Source of the DNA: Tahibacter caeni
GTDB lineage: Bacteria; Pseudomonadota; Gammaproteobacteria; Xanthomonadales; Rhodanobacteraceae
Direction of reading: 5' to 3'
Length of the DNA stretch: 35,868 nt
Assembly (NCBI RefSeq): GCF_024609805.1
Contig: NZ_JANFVR010000013.1
Location: 1-35,868 of the forward strand
The notes beneath the pieces were generated by a model. The model made no database searches. It had not been told where the DNA came from and saw only the letters and a program-made list of their open reading frames with translations. Positions 31,701 through 35,868 of the stretch are shown in pieces; the stretch's first letter is position 1, and each line of letters begins with the position of its first letter. The translations under genes and the position numbers were made by a program.

Positions 31701-34355
31701 CGCGAGTTCGCGCTGGAGTGGGGCGATACGCAGCACGCCTACACCGCCGGCAGCCGCCACCGGCCGGACTGCTATCGCTACACCGATCCCGACGGCAAGG
31801 TGATTGAACAACGCCCGCCGGATTTCAACTGCATTCCGCTCGCGCCGAACCAGCGCTACTACGGCTGGGCCGATCCGGCGCACGTGCTCAACTGCCTGAA
31901 CTGCCCGCCGCAGCCGACCGCACAACTGCCGCAATCGCTGATTCCGAACCTGCCCGGCTCTGCGCCGTGGCCGCCGCAGCCGTTGCTGGTTTCCGATTTC
32001 GGCGCCGGCATGATCTCGATGAACTACCGCGGCGAGCCGCTGCCGCTGCGCGTGTTCAAGCCGCTCGTGACGAACCCGGCCGCGGCGCCCGACGCGGCGG
32101 ATCTGTCGGCGTCGTTCCGCTCGATCGAGCGCCTGGACCCGGCCTTTTCGCGCCAGCCCGCCGCCGGCGCGCAGATCGACCCGATGTGCAGCGGCACCGG
32201 CTGCTTCACGTTCCCGCGGGATCCGATCGCCGCCGCCATGGGAGCGACCGATCCATACACGCCGCTGCTGCACGCGTACGAAGGCGACAACGTACAGATC
32301 CGGCTGCTGGCAGGCGCACACACGTCGATGCACGACTTCACGATGCACGGCCTGCGCTGGCTGGCCGAGCCGTTCGAGCCGGATTCGGGCTATCGCAGCA
32401 CGCAGTTCATCATTCTGTCCGAGCACTACGAATTGCTGATGCGCATGCCGCGCCTCGATGCGAAAGGTCCGGTCGACTACCTCTACAACCCGGATGCATC
32501 GTACGAAGGCCTGACCAACGGCGCGTGGGGTTTGCTGCGTTCGTGGAATACGACGCAGCGGCAATCGTTCCTGAAGCCTTTGTATGACGAACCCGCTGCG
32601 GCGCGAGCCGACGCGATCGGTCCTCCGCCCGGCATGACGACGGATTGCTCCGGCGGCAAGCCCTGCATCCGCGAATACGAAGTACACGCGATGACGGTGC
32701 AGCAGGCACTCGGCCGCCCGGACGGCGCGCTGATCTACAACAGCCGCGGCGCGAATCTCGGCCAGGGCCGCAGCGACACGTCCAATCCGCTGCAGGATCC
32801 GCTCGGCCTGGTCTACGTCGCCGTGCCCAAGGGCGGCCGGCACACGCCGCGCGACACGGTCGAACCGCTGGTGCTGCGCGCCAATGCGGGCGACTGGATC
32901 CACGTCACGCTGGTCAACACCTTCAGCGGCAACGAGCCCGCGTTCTCCGCCTACGAAGCCGCCTCGCGCTTCGGCCTGACCTACGCGTCGCCGTACAACT
33001 TCGTGCAGATCGCGCCGTCGCCGAACGTCGGCCTGCATGCGCAGTTGCTGAGCTACGACCTGCGCACGAGCGACGGCGCCAGTGTCGGCGCGAATCCCGT
33101 GCAGACCGCGCCGCCGGGCGGCCGCGTCGACTACTGGTGGTATGCCGGCACGATAGCCGGTGCGACGCAGACGCCGGTGGAATTCGGCTCGGTGAACCTG
33201 CTGCCGTCCGATCCGCTGATGCACGTCTATCACGGCCTGTTCGGCGCGCTCGTGGTCGAACCGGCCGGTTCGCGCTGGCAGGCCGATCCGACCAGCCAGG
33301 CCCAGGCCACGGTCTGGGCCGGCGAGAAGGTGTTCCGCGAATTCGTGCTGATGTACCAGAACGACGCGAACATGCTGACCAACGGTCACTCCTGGTGGGA
33401 AACCGGCAATCCGCTGGCCGGCTTCAACTATCGTGCCGAGCCGGCGTGGCTGCGCTTCGGCAACGAACTCGACGGCGCCATGGGCAGCGACGCGCCGAAG
33501 GACTGGCGCAACCTCACGCAGACCGATCTGACCAACATCTCGCTGCTGCCGATGTCGCAAGTCGACGAGACGCGCACCACGGCGAACGTGCTGGTCGGCG
33601 CCGAGCCGCAGACGCCGATCCTGCGCGCGCCGGCCGGCATGCCGGCGCGCGTGCGCCTGCTGATGCCGGGCGGCGACGGCGACAACCAGATCACCTGGGA
33701 GTTGACCGGCCACCTGTGGCAGGAAGAACCCTTCACCGCCGGCTCCACGCGCATCGGCCACAACCCGAAGTCCGCCGTCGCCACCACCTTGACCGGCTAC
33801 GGCGCTGCGAGCGTCTACGACGTGATACTCGACGAGACGCCGGGCTCCACGCCCTCGGGCGGCCGTTTCCGCGTACCCGGCGACTACCTCTATCGCGGCT
33901 GGACCGCGAACATGTTCCAGGCCGGCGCCTGGGGACTGTTCCGTGTCGCGCCGTGGACGCCGCAAGCCGGTGCGCAGGCGTGGCCGGACACGGTGGGCAT
34001 CGACGCCGTGGACACGCTGCCCAACGGACGCAAGGTCGTTCGCGGCTTCGTGACGCCGTGTCCCGTCGCCGTCGGCGACGCGAACGGCCGCCGCATCTGC
34101 GAGGCCGGCGGCAGCGTGCGCCAGGTGCGACTCGGCGATGCCACGGCGCCCGTCGTGAACGGACGCTGGAGCCTCGTCGCGCCACGACGGCTGCCCGATG
34201 CGTTCGAGGTGCGCTCGCCCGCCGGCGGGATCGCGCGCTGGGGCGACACGACGGCGCCCTACACCGGTGACGCCGATGCACCGCCGATGCGTGCGAAGCT
34301 GATGCCGCTGCGCGACGTCATTCCGAACACGACGAAACGGCTGCCGCGCCAGTGA
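28737..34355 (+). CDS. Giant periplasmic multicopper oxidase (MnxG-like size)
   Basis: The 1872-residue protein has a Sec signal peptide (cleavage near LQA-AD, about residue 29). It is a string of cupredoxin-like domains. A complete type 1/type 3 copper motif is H520-C521-H522-X3-H526-X4-M531, preceded by a His cluster HHVHHHHAHQW at 465-475. Further ligand sets are WH793, H818-X-H820 in GQHIHLVKFDV, H926-D-H928 with H934 in HDHFGPSTHQ, and HTSMHDFTMHGLRW near 1197-1210. Late cupredoxin signatures are YHGLFGALVVEPAG and AGAWGLFRV. Ordinary laccases have about 500 residues; this size recalls bacterial Mn(II) oxidases such as MnxG, but sequence alone does not give the substrate. Copper detoxification or organic substrates remain possible. 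It overlaps the next gene by 4 nt (GTGA). Confidence 0.87.
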   Translation: MRLPLPLPSWSCAFALLVSALCTSPLQAADAPAHGRCDSTIQADVVALDHAFQVNRLGTTRTDGEIYALRADVVSTDPANPGLEPGKVMLRPDKRPRPLVLRVNAGSCLEIRFQNLLAPTPADVMQPVTRTASIHVAGLQPIDTIASDGTWAGQNPEIGNGQHSGLVQPGASITYRLYAQEEGGNLLYSTAGQYNNFNEMQLSTGLFGAVNVQPRGSEWYRSQVSEDDLRLASTGTLPSGHPRIDYDAVFPPGHPRAGLPVLRMLDRDNRIVHTDLTALITGPGRGPLSIPVGDNPMLPERNLPFREVTTIYHESQDVVQAFPDFMSAKNSQVPREDAGADSFAINYGIGGIAPQVLANRIGVGPAADCPECKFEEFFLSSWAIGDPALVVDVPANAPCTTAELQDLTVKFSADPLTFEPADPCKPHPGRKATKAFYPDDPSNVYHAYLGDHVRFRVLHAGAAVHHVHHHHAHQWLRSPETGQSNYLDSQAIGPGSSFTAELVFGGSGNRNLTTGDSIFHCHFYPHFAAGMWALYRVHDVFEAGTALDAEGRPRSDARALPDGEIRHGTPIPAVVPLPRYAMAPLPARVRIVDGQAKVEGDGHPGFPFFVPGMAGHRPPHPPLDFAVDPKTGERFDGGLPRHLISAATIANEQHTALDWSKDLHAIKAYELPEDGTAVEKRAMAYFGQPRHASFTPEAAPAPFKVNGLPRGPQPGAPFADPAVVDGKAVGNELRRYKGANLQLDAVFNKAGWHYPQQRILSLWGDVKDYVDGRRPPEPLFFRAHNNDVIEYWHTNLVPAYFELDDFEVRTPTDILGQHIHLVKFDVMASDGAANGFNYEDGTFSPEEVRERIEGINKTGGLWDPAHRRQRLLHPKAIAALGNGPGAESRAWVGAQATVQRWWLDPLMQQPAAVGEKDRTYMTVFTHDHFGPSTHQMIGLYGGLLIEPAGSTWTSLDGTTQFGVRDDGGPTSYAANILFKSPANQSDNYREFALEWGDTQHAYTAGSRHRPDCYRYTDPDGKVIEQRPPDFNCIPLAPNQRYYGWADPAHVLNCLNCPPQPTAQLPQSLIPNLPGSAPWPPQPLLVSDFGAGMISMNYRGEPLPLRVFKPLVTNPAAAPDAADLSASFRSIERLDPAFSRQPAAGAQIDPMCSGTGCFTFPRDPIAAAMGATDPYTPLLHAYEGDNVQIRLLAGAHTSMHDFTMHGLRWLAEPFEPDSGYRSTQFIILSEHYELLMRMPRLDAKGPVDYLYNPDASYEGLTNGAWGLLRSWNTTQRQSFLKPLYDEPAAARADAIGPPPGMTTDCSGGKPCIREYEVHAMTVQQALGRPDGALIYNSRGANLGQGRSDTSNPLQDPLGLVYVAVPKGGRHTPRDTVEPLVLRANAGDWIHVTLVNTFSGNEPAFSAYEAASRFGLTYASPYNFVQIAPSPNVGLHAQLLSYDLRTSDGASVGANPVQTAPPGGRVDYWWYAGTIAGATQTPVEFGSVNLLPSDPLMHVYHGLFGALVVEPAGSRWQADPTSQAQATVWAGEKVFREFVLMYQNDANMLTNGHSWWETGNPLAGFNYRAEPAWLRFGNELDGAMGSDAPKDWRNLTQTDLTNISLLPMSQVDETRTTANVLVGAEPQTPILRAPAGMPARVRLLMPGGDGDNQITWELTGHLWQEEPFTAGSTRIGHNPKSAVATTLTGYGAASVYDVILDETPGSTPSGGRFRVPGDYLYRGWTANMFQAGAWGLFRVAPWTPQAGAQAWPDTVGIDAVDTLPNGRKVVRGFVTPCPVAVGDANGRRICEAGGSVRQVRLGDATAPVVNGRWSLVAPRRLPDAFEVRSPAGGIARWGDTTAPYTGDADAPPMRAKLMPLRDVIPNTTKRLPRQ

Positions 34356-35868
34356 GAACCTGGCCGCTCACGCTGGCCCTGCTGCTGGCCGGCGCGGCGC
34401 AGGCCGCGCCGCCGCAGCAGGCCTCGGACCAGGGCATCAGCATCCGCTTCGACGCCGAAGCGGGCGCGCAGCCCGGCGACGCAACCGCGTTCCGCTTCAC
34501 GCTGAGCGACGGCGCGAGCGGCCGCCCGCTCAGCGGCCTGCGCCCGGCTGCCTGGCTCGGCCTGCGCCGCGATCCGGACAAACCCGCGGCGGACTGCAAG
34601 CGGCAGATCGCCGGCTACCTCGCCGGCGATCTGTTCAGCCGCGCCGACGTCGACCTGAACAGCTATTTCGTGCTGGCCATGCACGACGAGGCCGCGATCA
34701 GCGTGGTCGATCCTCTGTTCGGCTTCGGCGGCAGCAAGCTGCTCGCGCTGCTGGAGCTGGAAAAACCCGGCGCCGACTGGCAACTGACGCCGGAACGCGA
34801 CCGGCTGTTCGTGTCGCAGCCGCTCGCAAACAAGGTGGCCGTGGCGGACACCCGGGCATGGCGCGTGACGGCGCAGGTGCCCACGGGGCTGAATCCGCGC
34901 CAGTTGCTGCAGAGCGCCGATCACGTCTGGGTCGCCGACGACGCCGGCGTCACACGCATCGACCGGCGCAGCCTCGAATCGCTGGCCGTGCCGCTGGGCA
35001 GAGTCGCCGCCATCGCGCTGGACGACACCGGCGAGCGTCTCGCGGCGATCGCCGGCGACCGCGTCCACGTGATCGACACGCACGGCGCGCGGCGCGTCGG
35101 CACCGTCGCGCTCGACGGCCGGCCGCGGCGGCTCGCCTGGTCGGATGCGGCCAAGGCGTTCTACGCACTGGACGCGGAGCAGGGCCGCGTGTTCGTCGTC
35201 GACGCGAAGGAACGCCGGCAGCGCGGCGAGATCGCCGTCGACGGCGGCGCGAGCCAGATCCGTTTCGCGCCCGGCGGCCGCTTCGCGCTGCTGCCGAATC
35301 CGCAGCGCAACCGCCTGCAGGTGCTCGATGCGTCCACGAATGCCATTGTGCAGAACGCAGACATCAGCGACGGCCCCGACCAGGTCAGCTTCACGCCGCT
35401 GCTGGCGTACGTGCACCGGCGCGGCAGCGAAACCGTGCAGATGATCGCGCTGGAGCAACTGGGTCAGACAGGCAAGCCGTTGAACGTCGCCGAGTTCCCG
35501 GCCGGCCAGAGCGCCCTGGGCGCCGCGCCCGACGACGGCGCCGACGGCATCGTCGCGGCACCGGAAGGCCCGGCCGTGCTGGTCGCCAACGGCAGCGACA
35601 AGATGATCTATCTCTATCGCGAAGGCATGGCGGCGCCCGCGGGCGGGTTTCGCACCTACGGGCGCAGGCCGCGCGCCGTGCTGGTCGTGGATCACGGCCT
35701 GCGCGAAGGCCGCCGCGGCGAATACACCGCGCAGATGCCGGTGACCCGGCCGGGCACCTACGACGTCGCGCTGTTCGCCGATTCGCCGCGCCTGGCCGCC
35801 TGCTTTCCGTTCACCCTGGCCGGCGCCGCGCCGCCGCCGGCCGCGCCGCGCGTGACGGCGATCGAGCC
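34352..35868 (+). CDS. Exported YncE-like beta-propeller protein, 3' end cut by the window edge
   Basis: The frame is open from GTG 34352 to the last base with no stop, giving more than 505 residues. The GTG overlaps the oxidase TGA (GTGA), implying translational coupling. The first 19 residues (MRTWPLTLALLLAGAAQA) are a signal peptide. After a beta-rich domain of about 120 residues comes a propeller of WD-like/cytochrome d1-like blades: DRLFVSQPLANKVAVADTRA, VWVADDAGVTRIDRRS, RVHVIDTHGA, RVFVVDAKERRQ, NRLQVLDASTNAIV. No heme motif is seen in the visible part. A second beta domain starts near 430. It probably partners the multicopper oxidase in the periplasm; its precise role is unknown. Confidence 0.82.
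   Translation, partial: MRTWPLTLALLLAGAAQAAPPQQASDQGISIRFDAEAGAQPGDATAFRFTLSDGASGRPLSGLRPAAWLGLRRDPDKPAADCKRQIAGYLAGDLFSRADVDLNSYFVLAMHDEAAISVVDPLFGFGGSKLLALLELEKPGADWQLTPERDRLFVSQPLANKVAVADTRAWRVTAQVPTGLNPRQLLQSADHVWVADDAGVTRIDRRSLESLAVPLGRVAAIALDDTGERLAAIAGDRVHVIDTHGARRVGTVALDGRPRRLAWSDAAKAFYALDAEQGRVFVVDAKERRQRGEIAVDGGASQIRFAPGGRFALLPNPQRNRLQVLDASTNAIVQNADISDGPDQVSFTPLLAYVHRRGSETVQMIALEQLGQTGKPLNVAEFPAGQSALGAAPDDGADGIVAAPEGPAVLVANGSDKMIYLYREGMAAPAGGFRTYGRRPRAVLVVDHGLREGRRGEYTAQMPVTRPGTYDVALFADSPRLAACFPFTLAGAAPPPAAPRVTAIE

Noticed and set aside
28458-33965. Very long antisense open frame (about 1835 codons) opposite the multicopper oxidase
   Set aside because: Its product is Arg/Ala/Val/Asp-rich low-complexity sequence typical of the reverse frame of a GC3-biased gene; the forward strand has a signal peptide, copper motifs and a ribosome site.
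1-35868. tRNA, rRNA, integrase, transposase genes or attachment sites
   Set aside because: None found on reading; the mosaic region has repeat-like elements but no mobility gene in the window.

Overview
The window comes from a high-GC (roughly two-thirds G+C by eye) Gram-negative bacterium. Lipobox and Sec signal peptides, type VI secretion (T6SS) proteins, SCO/cytochrome c proteins and very strong G/C third-position codon bias fit a gamma- or betaproteobacterium. The style recalls Xanthomonadales/Lysobacterales, but no marker gene here fixes the genus.

Bases 1-23250 form a T6SS effector island without core apparatus genes. After the tail of a lipoprotein gene come two cassettes of the same design. 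Cassette 1 is vgrG (693-2927), a DUF2169 adaptor (2938-3984), a giant Rhs effector with a C-terminal AHH nuclease (3977-9259) and an Imm11/Imm43-like immunity gene (9269-9943). An integral-membrane fatty acid hydroxylase gene (10133-11038) and a 683-bp gene-free stretch follow. Cassette 2 is a second vgrG (11722-13929), a second DUF2169 adaptor (13932-15095), a PAAR-like (DUF4150) lipase effector (15088-16362) and an exported ankyrin-repeat immunity candidate (16365-17189). The two vgrG genes share an apparently identical 1.65-kb 5' part, then diverge into different beta-repeat tips. In both cassettes the adaptor and effector genes overlap by exactly 8 nt.

A third unit has no vgrG. It is a second Rhs protein (17293-21357) whose last 115 residues look like a deaminase-fold toxin. 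Its stop overlaps the start of a gene encoding a formylglycine-generating-enzyme (SUMF1)-like protein (21351-22178), the likely immunity protein. Directly behind it sits a short coding remnant resembling a displaced Rhs toxin tail (22179-22331), 12 nt before another candidate immunity gene (22344-23018).

Bases 23250-26580 are a patchwork. They hold a conspicuously AT-richer reverse-strand gene of unknown function (23416-24228), a GFA-family zinc protein (24513-24896, reverse), a lipoprotein (25111-25845) and an exported single PilN-like domain (25953-26291). Several gaps here carry short elements bounded by variants of GGGGTCAGGTTC and its inverse, a REP-like dispersed repeat family.

Bases 26582-35868 hold a divergent metal/redox locus. 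On the reverse strand an SCO copper chaperone gene is coupled through an ATGA overlap to a cytochrome c fused to an extra C-terminal domain. On the forward strand a 1872-residue multicopper oxidase overlaps by 4 nt an exported beta-propeller protein that runs off the window. A perfect palindrome lies 38 bp before the oxidase start. Together these suggest copper loading (SCO), substrate oxidation in the periplasm (multicopper oxidase) and electron transfer (cytochrome c). The substrate, possibly Mn(II) or copper, is not shown by the sequence.
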